From positions 1-11,159 of the forward strand of contig JAJYDI010000059.1 in NCBI GenBank assembly GCA_021777635.1: a stretch of DNA of 11,159 nucleotides, given 5' to 3'. Each line of letters opens with the position of its first letter. The stretch's first letter is position 1. Source of the DNA: Pseudomonadota bacterium (GTDB lineage Bacteria; Pseudomonadota; Gammaproteobacteria; Xanthomonadales; Rhodanobacteraceae). The notes under the pieces were generated by a model. The model was given only the letters and a program-made list of their open reading frames with translations. It did not search any database and was not told where the DNA came from. Position numbers and translations under genes: made by a program. Shown piece by piece: positions 1 to 7,584 of this stretch.

Positions 1-870
1 CGGGCGCTCGGGTGATGCCAGCAGCGCGCACTGCGCCGCATCCAGATGCACCAGCGCGCTCGCCGAGTGCGTATTGGCCAGCATCAGCGCGAAGGGCTTC
101 TGCTCGCGCTGCTTGCGCTGGCGCAGGCGCCGCACCGCGGTGGCGTTGCGCGCGTCGCAGGCCAGGTGGAAGCCGCCGAGTCCCTTGATCGCCACGATCG
201 CGCCGGCGCGCAGCGCAGCGACCGCCGCCGCCAGTGCATCGACGCCGGGCTGCGGCCGACCGGTCGCGTCGAGCCAGCGTAGCCGGGGACCGCAGGCAGG
301 GCATGCAATCGGCTCGGCGTGGAAGCGCCGGTCGGCCGGGTCCGCATATTCCGCAGCGCAGGCGGCGCACATCGGGAAGGCCGCCATGCTGGTTTGCGAA
401 CGGTCGTAGGGCAGGTGGCGGGTGATCGTGTAACGCGGACCGCAATGGGTACAGTTGGTGAAGGCATAGCGCCAGCGGCGAGCGCGCGCATCGAACATCT
501 CGGCGAGACAATCGGCACAGACGGCGGTGTCGTGTCCGATCATGGTGCGCGCGGCACCCGCGCCACTGGCCGCGATCGCGAATCCGCCGAAGGCCCGCGT
601 CGGCGCCTGATCGTCCCAGCCCACCGCGTCGATGCGCGCCAGCGCCGGGCGTTCGTGACGCAGACGGCGGGTGAAGGCATCGATGGCGTCGGCCTCGCCC
701 TGCAGCAGGATCTCCACACCCGCGGCATCGTTGCGCACCCAGCCCGCCAGACCGAGATCGCGCGCCAGATGCCAGACGAAGGGCCGGAAACCCACGCCCT
801 GCACCACGCCGCGCACGCGCAGGCGCCGTTGCGCGGCGATCGTGCGATCCTGGCTGGCCGGCGACGTCAT
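1..870 (-). CDS. hypF: Carbamoyltransferase HypF, N-terminal 290 residues (cut by the left edge)
   Basis: HypF converts carbamoyl phosphate to a thiocarboxamide on HypE, the precursor of the active-site cyanides, in the cytoplasm. I translated the minus strand from the ATG at 870; the frame stays open to base 1. An acylphosphatase domain comes first (about residues 15-105), with the typical [13 protein letters not shown] at 19-31 and [12 protein letters not shown] at 43-54. Eight cysteines follow at 118, 121, 140, 143, 168, 171, 190 and 193. Their spacing, CX2C-X18-CX2C-X24-CX2C-X18-CX2C, is the diagnostic HypF zinc-finger signature. A YrdC-like domain begins near residue 211 ([18 protein letters not shown], then [11 protein letters not shown]). 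The full protein is usually about 750 residues, so more than half lies outside. The start is 10 bases after the hypB stop; its Shine-Dalgarno is poor (GAAAGG, 14 bases upstream), so translation may depend on coupling to hypB. Identity is certain; the exact start is slightly less so. Confidence 0.96.
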   Translation of the reverse strand, partial: MTSPASQDRTIAAQRRLRVRGVVQGVGFRPFVWHLARDLGLAGWVRNDAAGVEILLQGEADAIDAFTRRLRHERPALARIDAVGWDDQAPTRAFGGFAIAASGAGAARTMIGHDTAVCADCLAEMFDARARRWRYAFTNCTHCGPRYTITRHLPYDRSQTSMAAFPMCAACAAEYADPADRRFHAEPIACPACGPRLRWLDATGRPQPGVDALAAAVAALRAGAIVAIKGLGGFHLACDARNATAVRRLRQRKQREQKPFALMLANTHSASALVHLDAAQCALLASPERP

Positions 871-880
871 CGCGCGGCGC

Positions 881-1849
881 TCAGCCTTTCGCCGCAAGTT
901 GCGCTTCCGGCCCGGCACTCCTGCGCTGCCGGGCCGCGGCGACGCCACGATGCAGCCAGTCGAGCCACGCGGACAGTCCGGCACCGCTCTCCGCCGACAA
1001 CTCGATGACCTCGAGCCCCGGATGGATGCGGCGTGCGTTGGCGATGCACTGCGCCACATCGAAATGCAGGTGCGGCAACAGGTCGATCTTGTTGAGCAGC
1101 ATCAGGTCCACGGCATGGAACATGTCCGGGTACTTCAGCGGCTTGTCCTCGCCCTCGGTCACCGACAGCACCACGACCTTGTGCGCCTCGCCGAGATCGA
1201 ACCCGGCCGGGCAGACCAGGTTGCCGACGTTCTCGATCAGCAGCAGGCTGTCATCCGCGGGTACCAGGTGCCCGATGGCATGGCCGAGCATCGCCGCGTC
1301 GAGATGGCAGCCCTTGCCGGTATTGATCTGCAGCGCCGGCGCACCGGCAGCGCGGATGCGGTCGGCGTCGCGCGCGGTCTGCTGGTCGCCCTCGATCACG
1401 GCCAGCGGCAACGCGCCGTGCAAGGCCTCGATGGTGCGCACCAGCAGCGAGGTCTTGCCCGAGCCGGGGCTGGACACCAGGTTGATGGCGAACACGCCGT
1501 GCGCGCCGAACCAGCGCCGGTTTGCGTCGGCGCAGGCATTGTTCCGGGCCAGGATGTCCTGCTCGATCCGCACCATGCGCGGCTGGCTGAGGCCGGGAGC
1601 ATGGGCATGCGCCGGGCCAAGACCGAAGTGCAGGTCGCCCGCCGCCGCGTGCGTCGGGTCCTGCGCATGACCATGACCGTGATCGTGATCGTGACCGTGG
1701 TCGTGGTCGTGGTCGTGCTCATGGATCGCCATCAGGCTGCCCGTGTCTTCTTCGGCACCGCCGTGGTGATGATGCCGGCGGCCCTTGTCCGGTTTCGCGC
1801 CGGCGTCGACCCGCGTCGCACCCGCTCCGCATCCGCAAACGTTGCACAT
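881..1849 (-). CDS. hypB: Hydrogenase nickel-incorporation GTPase HypB with His-rich nickel-binding region
   Basis: HypB is a cytoplasmic GTPase that, with HypA, inserts nickel into the hydrogenase large subunit. The 322-residue protein opens with MCNVCGCG, the N-terminal CxxCGC high-affinity nickel motif. Residues 26-83 hold 18 histidines, including HHHH at 26-29 and alternating His/Asp/Gly at 43-61. Such tracts are known to store nickel in rhizobial HypB. The GTPase domain follows: P-loop SSPGSGKTS at 126-134, EGDQQT at 153-158, the metal-site GKGCHLD (Cys181, His182) and ENVGNLVCP (Cys213), and base-recognition NKID at 253-256. The start at 1849 has a good GAGGAG six bases upstream and lies 10 bases after the hypA stop. 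The tail after the GTPase domain (about 301-322, rich in Ala/Arg/Gln) looks unstructured. Identification rests on complete motifs. Confidence 0.98.
   Translation of the reverse strand: MCNVCGCGAGATRVDAGAKPDKGRRHHHHGGAEEDTGSLMAIHEHDHDHDHGHDHDHGHGHAQDPTHAAAGDLHFGLGPAHAHAPGLSQPRMVRIEQDILARNNACADANRRWFGAHGVFAINLVSSPGSGKTSLLVRTIEALHGALPLAVIEGDQQTARDADRIRAAGAPALQINTGKGCHLDAAMLGHAIGHLVPADDSLLLIENVGNLVCPAGFDLGEAHKVVVLSVTEGEDKPLKYPDMFHAVDLMLLNKIDLLPHLHFDVAQCIANARRIHPGLEVIELSAESGAGLSAWLDWLHRGVAAARQRRSAGPEAQLAAKG
1667..1723 (-). repeat. Low-complexity six-base repeat coding the HypB His tract
   Basis: The region is built of near-identical hexamers: CAC alternating with GAC, GAT or GGT on the minus strand (GTG alternating with GTC/ATC/ACC on plus). 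It codes His-Glu then repeated His-Asp and His-Gly pairs, HypB residues 43-61. A run of six-base units can gain or lose His pairs by slippage without changing frame, so tract length probably varies between strains. That variability is inference. Confidence 0.8.
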
Positions 1850-1859
1850 GACCTGCTCC

Positions 1860-2201
1860 TCACTCGACCATCAAATCGCGCACCCGCATCTGCATCCCGT
1901 GCGTCGCCTGGACATGGGGCCCGGCGCAGCGCGGGCACGCCGCGTACAGCGCATCCATCGCGACCGTCTGCCCGCAATCGAGACAGTAGCCGCTGCCGGG
2001 CGCGATGGCGCATTCGATCCGGGCCGCGCGCGCCACGCTGCGCTCGAACACGATCGCGAGACACGAACGCAATGCCTCGACCTCGACCCCGGCCAGCGCG
2101 CCGATCTCGAGGCGGACGGCGCGCACCCGGGCAAACCCTTGCCGGCGCCGGGCGTCTTCGATGAGACCAAGCACGCTCTCGGCCAGCGCCATCTCATGCA
2201 T
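1860..2201 (-). CDS. hypA: Hydrogenase nickel chaperone HypA
   Basis: HypA is a small cytoplasmic nickel metallochaperone that works with HypB to load nickel into the large-subunit precursor. The product is 113 residues, the usual family length. It begins [10 protein letters not shown]; His2 is the conserved N-terminal nickel ligand, so the ATG at 2201 is chosen over the longer open frame upstream. The zinc-binding site is two CxxC pairs, Cys73/Cys76 (CLDC) and Cys89/Cys92 (CPRC), inside the typical GYCLDCG...YAACPRCAG segment. The C-terminus, [11 protein letters not shown], matches the family's usual ending of a beta strand carrying acidic residues. The start overlaps the end of hupK by 8 bases, and a GGAG lies seven bases upstream, so translation is likely coupled to hupK. 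hypB follows 10 bases downstream. Confidence 0.97.
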   Translation of the reverse strand: MHEMALAESVLGLIEDARRRQGFARVRAVRLEIGALAGVEVEALRSCLAIVFERSVARAARIECAIAPGSGYCLDCGQTVAMDALYAACPRCAGPHVQATHGMQMRVRDLMVE

Positions 2202-3429
2202 GGACCCGCTCCACCGTGCATTCGACGCAGGGATCCAGCGCGAGCGACCAGGCCTGCGCCTGCGCCCCGCACCCGGGCGCGTCGCGCCGCGAACCCAACG
2301 CGGCCCGCAGCACGCCATGCGGATGGAAGTTCCACCCGGTGGGCGCGACGATGCGGTAATCGGTGATCCGGTCGCGCGCCACATCCACCGCATGCAGCAG
2401 CACGCCGCGCGAAGTCTCGACCGCCGCCAGGGCGCTGCCCGATCCGACCGGCCAGGCGCGCACGATCGCCTCGGCTGCGGGCGGGCCCGCATCGGCCGCC
2501 TGCGCCAGCTCGATCAGCCGCGCCAGCATGCGCGCGCCCGCGTCGTTGCCCGAATGATCGATCCACGCCCGCAGCAGCGGATGCGCATGCACCCGTGCGA
2601 TCGCGCCGGTTTCCGCTGGCGAGCCGGCCCACGCGGGATGCAGGGCGAAGTCGGGATCGGCGCGCAAGGTCGCCGCGATCACCTTCGCCTCCGGCCTGCC
2701 CCAGCGCGCGACCGGCGGCAATCGCGGCGTGACCGGCGCCGGCGCGGTTGCGCCGTACCAGCGCGCGAACCGGCGCGCCGTCGCGGTTGCCGCCCGCGTG
2801 CACCACGCCTGCAAGCCGGCGGCGTCCAGTTGCAGCCAGGCCGGCGGGTCCATGCCGAGCGCGCCGTTGGCCAGCAGGTCGCGCAATTTGCCTTGCATGA
2901 CCGCCGGCTCGCCGGCGGCCGCCAGCAGGGGGCGCACCAATGCCGGTTGTTGCGCGTCGCCCAGCAGTCCCGGCCACGCCAGAAACAGGTTGCAGGCATG
3001 CTCGCGCCAGAGCTCGCCGGTCACGTGCCAGGCGCGCTCCGCTGCCGACTCCGTGCGCACCGTCGCGGCGCTGGCCGTCTCGAGCGCGGCCTCGCAGGCC
3101 GCGCGCTGGGCGCTCCGGCACAGCGAGAATGCCAGGCCGATGCGCCGGAGCGCCTCGCCCGGCGTGGTTCCGGCGATCCACGATCGCAGCGGGGCCTGGC
3201 GCGTGGAGCGCACCGTCAGATCGATGACCTGACCGCGCGCGACATGCAGGTCGATCGCCAATCCCTGCGGCGTGAACGCCGGCATCGCGGCGGCGGTACC
3301 CTCGGCCGGCACGCCGGACACGCCGGACACGCTGGCGCGCGGCGGCGGCGTGACGGCCGGCAGCGGGGCCGCGCCGGCGCGATCTGGGCTGGCTGCGCAT
3401 CCGCCCGGCGCATGGCGGGTCCGCTCCAC
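2194..3429 (-). CDS. hupK: Hydrogenase assembly protein HupK/HoxV, a large-subunit-like scaffold
   Basis: HupK (HoxV in Ralstonia) resembles the hydrogenase large subunit and is thought to hold the Fe(CN)2CO cofactor before transfer to the real subunit. The 411-residue product ends [16 protein letters not shown], a copy of the large subunit's C-terminal DPCxxC site, with Cys401 and Cys404. Glu407 stands where HynL has the cleavage-site His, and only a few residues follow, so no cleavable tail is present. The N-terminal large-subunit CxxC is partly kept: Cys104 in FSLCRSAQ, with the second Cys replaced by Ala. Residues 1-50 are a Pro/Ala/Gly-rich segment of unknown role. The GTG at 3429 is chosen because GGGAGG lies six bases upstream and it starts one base after the hupF stop; the in-frame ATG at 3285 has no ribosome-binding site. 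It overlaps hypA by 8 bases. The family call is firm; the mechanism is taken from Ralstonia. Confidence 0.88.
   Translation of the reverse strand: MERTRHAPGGCAASPDRAGAAPLPAVTPPPRASVSGVSGVPAEGTAAAMPAFTPQGLAIDLHVARGQVIDLTVRSTRQAPLRSWIAGTTPGEALRRIGLAFSLCRSAQRAACEAALETASAATVRTESAAERAWHVTGELWREHACNLFLAWPGLLGDAQQPALVRPLLAAAGEPAVMQGKLRDLLANGALGMDPPAWLQLDAAGLQAWCTRAATATARRFARWYGATAPAPVTPRLPPVARWGRPEAKVIAATLRADPDFALHPAWAGSPAETGAIARVHAHPLLRAWIDHSGNDAGARMLARLIELAQAADAGPPAAEAIVRAWPVGSGSALAAVETSRGVLLHAVDVARDRITDYRIVAPTGWNFHPHGVLRAALGSRRDAPGCGAQAQAWSLALDPCVECTVERVHA
3311..3328. repeat. Two tandem 9-base units in the hupK linker
   Basis: The plus-strand unit ACGCCGGAC occurs twice in direct tandem and starts a third, imperfect copy. 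It codes the Val-Ser-Gly repeats in the low-complexity N-terminal segment of HupK (residues about 33-40). It is in frame and probably functionally neutral. Confidence 0.6.
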
Positions 3430-3430
3430 G

Positions 3431-3718
3431 TCACGCCTCCCGGTTGCGGGGCGGCCGCGCGATCAGGTCCTCGAAATAGGGCGACAGATCGCGCTCGCCC
3501 TGCAGCGCGACTGCGACGCCCTCGAGCGCACGCTCGATGCGCAGCGCATCCTCGGTGGACAGGATCTCGCGTGCCGTGCCCTGGACGACCAGCACCCAGG
3601 TACCGGCTGGCTGCTCATCCACCAGCGCAAGATTGACTTTCCGCCGCACGCCGCGCGCTTCGCACACGGCGCTCCAGCCCGCGCTCTCGACGACCCGCAT
3701 CGGCACGCCTAGGCACAT
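3431..3718 (-). CDS. hupF: Hydrogenase assembly chaperone HupF/HoxL (HypC paralog)
   Basis: This belongs to the HypC/HupF/HoxL family of small cytoplasmic chaperones, which carry the iron-cyanide-carbonyl unit through the N-terminal Cys. The product is 95 residues and starts MCLGVPMRV, with the essential Cys at position 2. The ATG at 3718 is preferred over the GTG three codons upstream because Cys2 must be exposed at the N-terminus, and AAGGTG lies six bases before the ATG. I favour HupF over plain HypC. The middle reads EQPAGTWVLVVQGTAREIL, and the C-terminus carries the extra YFEDLIARPP segment, resembling the HupF ending FADLxDREP; canonical HypC is usually shorter. It lies directly before hupK, the same pairing as HoxL-HoxV in Ralstonia. 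A true hypC may exist outside the window. The family is certain, the HupF assignment likely. Confidence 0.87.
   Translation of the reverse strand: MCLGVPMRVVESAGWSAVCEARGVRRKVNLALVDEQPAGTWVLVVQGTAREILSTEDALRIERALEGVAVALQGERDLSPYFEDLIARPPRNREA
3436..3441 (-). promoter_or_regulatory. Ribosome-binding site deciding the hupK GTG start
   Basis: On the minus strand the sequence is GGGAGG, then six bases, then GTG at 3429. It sits inside the last codons of hupF. Its strength and spacing support the GTG start and the full N-terminal segment of HupK. Confidence 0.7.
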
Positions 3719-3785
3719 GGCTCGCACCTTGCTGCGGCTGCGGGTGTTGCTGCGCCAGGCAGGCTCATGGCACGAAGAGTCCCGA

Positions 3786-5534
3786 TCAGGTCACATGGAT
3801 CTGCAGCAGTTCCGCGCCGGCCGGATCGGTCACGTGCACCGCGCAGGCCAGGCAGGGATCGAAACTGTGAATCGTGCGCAGGATCTCCAGTGGCTGCTTC
3901 GGGTCGGCCAGCGTGGTGCCGCGCAGGGCCGCCTCGTACGGGCCGTCCTGACCGAGCGTGTCGCGCGGCCCGGCGTTCCAGGTGCTGGGCACTACCGCCT
4001 GGTAATTGTCGATCAGGCCATCCTTGATCACGATCCAGTGCGCCAGCGCGCCCCGCGGCGCCTCCATGAAACCGACCCCCTGCGCCTTGGCGGGCCAGGT
4101 CGTGGGTTCCCACAGCGCTTCATTGAAGGTTTCCAGCTTGCCGGCGCGGATGTTGGCCATCAGCTGGTCGTACCAGCCCTGCATCGAGTCGGCGATGAGC
4201 TTGCTTTCAAGGGTGCGCGCGGCCGTGCGGCCCATGGTCGAGAACAGCGCCGCGACCGGCAGATCGAGCTGGCGCAGCGCCTTGTCGACCAGTTCGCGCG
4301 TGGCCGGGTCGCGCCTGGCATACAGCATCAGCACGCGCGCCAGCGGCCCGACCTCCATCACCTTGCCTTTCCAGCGCGGCGACTTCAGCCAGGAATAGCT
4401 CGCCTCGGTATCCAGATGCGCATACGGCGGCTTGGGGCCGCTGTAGTGCAGGTTGGTCTGACCCTCGTAGGGATGCAGGCCGGCATTCTTGCCGGTGCTG
4501 TAGTCGTACCAGGAGTGGGCGACGAACTCCTGGATCTGCCCGGGGGCATCGAGGTCGACCTCATGCACCTGGCTCAGGTCGCGATCGACGATGATGCCGC
4601 GCGGAATCATCAGGCTGCCGAGATCGTTGATGCTCCTGCCCGCAGCCGGAAACTCGCCGTAGGTCATGAAATTGCCGACGCCCTCGCCCTTCTGGAACCA
4701 GTCCTTGTAAAAGCCGGCGATCGCCAGCGTGTCGGGTACATACACCTGGTCGACGAAGGCCTGCATCTTGCGGATCACGTCCTGCACGATCGCGAGGCCA
4801 TCCATGTTCACTGCGGTGCCGCTGTTGCCGCCGTGCGCGCCGGGCCCGATGCTGATCGCCGTCGGCGCGCCGCCGACGACGAAATTGGGGTGCGGATTCT
4901 TGCCGCCGAAGATGGCATGCAGACGCACCACCTCGCGCTGCCAGGCCAGCGCGTCGAGATAGTGCGCCACCGCCATCAGGTTGGCTTCGGGCGGCAGCTT
5001 GTACAGCGGATTGCCCCAGTAACCGTTGGCAAAGATGCCGAGCTGGCCGGAGGCGACGAAGCGCTGCAGCTTGGCCTGCACGTCCTTGAAGTAACCGGGC
5101 GAGGATTGCGGGTAGCTGCTGATCGATTGCGCCAGCGTCGAGGTTTTCTGCGGGTCGGCCTGCAGCGCCGAAACCACGTCGACCCAGTCCAGCGCGTGCA
5201 GATGATAGAAATGCATCACGTGATCGTGGACGAACTGGGCCGCGATCATCAGGTTGCGGATCAGCTGCGCGTTGGCCGGGATCGGATAGCGCAGCGCATC
5301 CTCGACCGATCGCACCGAGGCGATTCCGTGCACCAGGGTGCAGACGCCGCAGATGCGCTGGGCGAAGGCCCAGGCGTCGCGCGGATCGCGGCCGCGCAGG
5401 ATCAGTTCGATGCCGCGCACCATGGTGCCCGAGCTGGACGCCTGGCGGATCACGCCGTTGTCCAGCACCGCCTCGATGCGCAGATGCCCCTCGATGCGGG
5501 TGATCGGATCGACAACGACCGTCTGCGTGCTCAT
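3786..5534 (-). CDS. hynL: [NiFe]-hydrogenase large (catalytic) subunit, Isp-type group 1e
   Basis: This subunit holds the Ni-Fe active site where H2 is split or formed. It is expected to reach the periplasm folded with HynS through the Tat system. At 582 residues it is of normal size. The N-terminus has the typical PITRIEGHLRIE (residues 10-21). Both metal-binding motifs are complete: RICGVCT with Cys62 and Cys65, and DPCLACAVH with Cys561, Cys564 and His567. Fifteen residues follow His567; this tail is what a maturation protease (HupD here) removes after nickel insertion. The start overlaps the isp2 stop as ATGA, and a GGGGAG lies nine bases upstream. Placement behind isp1-isp2, rather than directly after the small subunit, marks an Isp-type enzyme. 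All catalytic residues I can check are intact, so the enzyme should be functional. Confidence 0.98.
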   Translation of the reverse strand: MSTQTVVVDPITRIEGHLRIEAVLDNGVIRQASSSGTMVRGIELILRGRDPRDAWAFAQRICGVCTLVHGIASVRSVEDALRYPIPANAQLIRNLMIAAQFVHDHVMHFYHLHALDWVDVVSALQADPQKTSTLAQSISSYPQSSPGYFKDVQAKLQRFVASGQLGIFANGYWGNPLYKLPPEANLMAVAHYLDALAWQREVVRLHAIFGGKNPHPNFVVGGAPTAISIGPGAHGGNSGTAVNMDGLAIVQDVIRKMQAFVDQVYVPDTLAIAGFYKDWFQKGEGVGNFMTYGEFPAAGRSINDLGSLMIPRGIIVDRDLSQVHEVDLDAPGQIQEFVAHSWYDYSTGKNAGLHPYEGQTNLHYSGPKPPYAHLDTEASYSWLKSPRWKGKVMEVGPLARVLMLYARRDPATRELVDKALRQLDLPVAALFSTMGRTAARTLESKLIADSMQGWYDQLMANIRAGKLETFNEALWEPTTWPAKAQGVGFMEAPRGALAHWIVIKDGLIDNYQAVVPSTWNAGPRDTLGQDGPYEAALRGTTLADPKQPLEILRTIHSFDPCLACAVHVTDPAGAELLQIHVT

Positions 5535-6934
5535 GGCGTGGTGCTCCCCGGCGATGGTGCGGCAGCGGCGGGTTCCGGCGGCGCATCATCAAGATGGTCG
5601 GCCACTGCCTCGAGCAGGCTGTGTGCGGTCTTGTCCCAGTGGAAGTGCGCCTGGCTGTCGTCGAAGCTGAGACGGCAGTTCGAGCAACTGGTGACCAGCA
5701 TCGCGGCACCGGTCGCGTCGACCTGACGCATCTTGATCTGGAAGGCCTTGTAGCGGATCGCGTCGGCGCGATGGATGCTGATCACGCCGCCGCCACCGCC
5801 GCAGCACCAGCTCATGCCACGGCTGTCCTGCAGCTCGCGCACCTCGGCGCCCAGCGCCGCGAGCACCCTGCGCGGCGCGTCGAAAACGCCGCCACGACGC
5901 GCGACCTGGCACGGATCATGGAACGTGACCGTGGTCTCGAGGTCCTTCTTCACCCGGATGCTGCCGTCGGCGACGTGCTCGCCGAGGAACTCCGAGATGT
6001 GGCGCACCTTGAACGGCAGCGGCTTGCCGTAGACGTTGGCACCGGCCCAGCGCATGGCGCTGTAGGCATGGCCGCATTCCGGCAGCAGCAGCACCTTGGC
6101 CTTGCAGGCGATCGCCGCGTTGATCAGCTTCAGGCTCATGTCCTTCTGCCAGTCGGCATTGCCCGACAGCAGCCCGAAGTTGGTCGCCTCGTAGCCGTCG
6201 CTGCGGAAAGTCCAGCTCAGGCCCATGTGATTGAGCACCTTGGCGACCGCGGCCAGCGCCTGCGGGTATTTCTGGATCTCGATCGAGGACATGGTGACCA
6301 GCACATCGGCCTGCTCGAGGTCCATGTGCATCGCGACGCCGCTCTCGTCGCCCATCCATTCGACGCGCTCCTTGAACACCTTGGGCGTGGCGCCCAGCGG
6401 GCTGCCTTCGCGCTCGGCGCGCTCGGCGGCGGCCCACAGCTCGTGCGGCACCAGTCCGGCCTTGTGCATGCCGTGGCGGGCGAGGCCGACCAGGGATGCG
6501 ATGTCGATGCCCATCGGGCAGATCAGGGTGCAGCGCCCGCACATGGTGCAGGAGTCGTAGATCAGTTCCTGCCACTGCTCGAGTTCCTCCAGCGTGACCT
6601 TGCGCTTCAGATTGAAGGCGCGCATGAAGAACGCGAACGGGCTGACTTCGCGCTTGTAGGCCTGCTTGAACGGTTCGATCTTCCAGATCGGCGTGTACTT
6701 CGGGTCGCCGGTCTCGACATAGAACGGGCAGGCCTCGGCGCACATGCCGCAGTGCACGCAGGACTCCATGTAGGTCGCCGCGACGGCGCCGAAATCGCGC
6801 ACGAATTCGCGCATCGCGGTATCCACGCGCGCGGCATCCGACAGGTCGCCCTGGATGTCCTGGCGCTGTTCCGGCTTCTTGATGCCGAATCGCGGTCCCT
6901 GGGTCTCGAGGGGCGGCAGGGCAGCCTCGCTCAT
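5531..6934 (-). CDS. isp2: Isp2: HdrD/DsrK-like iron-sulfur protein with CCG domain
   Basis: Isp2 is the cytoplasmic electron-transfer partner of Isp1, related to heterodisulfide reductase subunit D and DsrK. The 467-residue protein has two ferredoxin-type 4Fe-4S sites: Cys59/62/65/69 (CVHCGMCAEACP) and Cys129/132/135/139 (CTMCGRCTLICP). A complete C-terminal CCG cluster site follows: Cys342 (HDPCQ), Cys377-Cys378 (WCCGGGGG) and Cys417/Cys420 (CSNC). A first CCG half seems present only as a remnant around ECGHAY (Cys287). There is no signal peptide or membrane helix; the last 20 residues are a Pro/Ala/Ser tail. The ATG at 6934 has AAAGGAG seven bases upstream and overlaps the isp1 stop as ATGA; the frame is open further upstream, but that part lies inside isp1. 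The natural partner (quinone, thiol/disulfide or sulfur compound) is not settled for this family. Confidence 0.94.
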   Translation of the reverse strand: MSEAALPPLETQGPRFGIKKPEQRQDIQGDLSDAARVDTAMREFVRDFGAVAATYMESCVHCGMCAEACPFYVETGDPKYTPIWKIEPFKQAYKREVSPFAFFMRAFNLKRKVTLEELEQWQELIYDSCTMCGRCTLICPMGIDIASLVGLARHGMHKAGLVPHELWAAAERAEREGSPLGATPKVFKERVEWMGDESGVAMHMDLEQADVLVTMSSIEIQKYPQALAAVAKVLNHMGLSWTFRSDGYEATNFGLLSGNADWQKDMSLKLINAAIACKAKVLLLPECGHAYSAMRWAGANVYGKPLPFKVRHISEFLGEHVADGSIRVKKDLETTVTFHDPCQVARRGGVFDAPRRVLAALGAEVRELQDSRGMSWCCGGGGGVISIHRADAIRYKAFQIKMRQVDATGAAMLVTSCSNCRLSFDDSQAHFHWDKTAHSLLEAVADHLDDAPPEPAAAAPSPGSTTP

Positions 6935-7584
6935 GTGCTGGCTCCTTTGCGGGCAAACAGGGCGCCGGTCGTACCCCGGGAAATGAACACCAGGAAGACG
7001 TGCATCAGCTTGCCGAACGGCAGCCAGGCCAGCAGCAGGCAGACGCTGAGGATGTGAACGGCGAGCAGCGTCTCGTAGCGCGCGCCCAGGTGCGCTACCG
7101 CCAGCAGGCCGGTGACGACCGGCGTGACCGTGACCAGCCAGCTGAAGTAATCGTCGAAGTTCGACAGCAGGCGCAGCACCGGATGGCTCAGGCGGCGCAC
7201 CAGTGCCGCTACCAGCGCAGCGACCGTAAGCGCCCCGCTGACATAGACGATGCTGCTGGGCAGTCCCGGCCACTGCAGTCCGGTCAGGCTGTGGATGAAC
7301 AGGATGTGCGGCACGAAGCCGAATACCACGACCACCAGGCCCATGTGGAAGACATAGCCGAGAGACTGGCCGAAGGCGGTGCTGGCGCGGAATTCACGTC
7401 TGGACCAGGTGCGCGTCACGACCAGCTTCAGGGCGCCGCGCCAGGTCGCGCGACTGCGCGGCTCGGCGTAGTCGGGCTTGCGCCGCAGCAGCAGAATGCC
7501 GGCCAGGCGCCAGAGCGAGCCGAGGACGAAGATCACCAGCGCCCACTGCAGGGCCGGGCCGCGTGCAAAGGAGAGCAGGTCCAT
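6931..7584 (-). CDS. isp1: Isp1: membrane cytochrome b subunit of the Isp-type hydrogenase
   Basis: Isp1 is an integral membrane haem-b protein of the NarI/DsrM kind that takes electrons from the periplasmic hydrogenase and links them to quinone and/or Isp2. The 217-residue product shows about five hydrophobic segments, near residues 11-33, 74-99, 111-130, 146-166 and 172-200. Candidate haem-ligand histidines lie in or next to them: His80, His93, His98, His165, His177 and His195; I cannot say which pairs bind haem. The basic stretch between segments 1 and 2 (about 34-68) is probably cytoplasmic. The ATG at 7584 has CGGAGG seven bases upstream and shares one base with the hynS stop (TGATG). 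The open frame before it is the reverse reading of another gene and Arg-rich, so it is excluded. The call rests on topology plus position between hynS and isp2. Confidence 0.93.
   Translation of the reverse strand: MDLLSFARGPALQWALVIFVLGSLWRLAGILLLRRKPDYAEPRSRATWRGALKLVVTRTWSRREFRASTAFGQSLGYVFHMGLVVVVFGFVPHILFIHSLTGLQWPGLPSSIVYVSGALTVAALVAALVRRLSHPVLRLLSNFDDYFSWLVTVTPVVTGLLAVAHLGARYETLLAVHILSVCLLLAWLPFGKLMHVFLVFISRGTTGALFARKGAST

Noticed and set aside
2194..3429. Possible second hydrogenase large subunit
   Set aside because: The DPCVEC ending looks like one, but one active-site Cys, the cleavage-site His and the cleavable tail are missing and the protein is much shorter. It is the assembly protein HupK.
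671..3636. Long plus-strand open frames across hypB, hypA and hupK
   Set aside because: They are antisense to well-identified hyp and hup genes. Their Arg- and Pro-rich translations are typical of out-of-frame GC-rich DNA.
3537..5726. A 729-codon open frame on the plus strand
   Set aside because: It runs antisense to hynL and hupF, which have complete motifs. Its length comes from the GC-rich codon bias of the opposite strand, and the translation has no recognisable domain.
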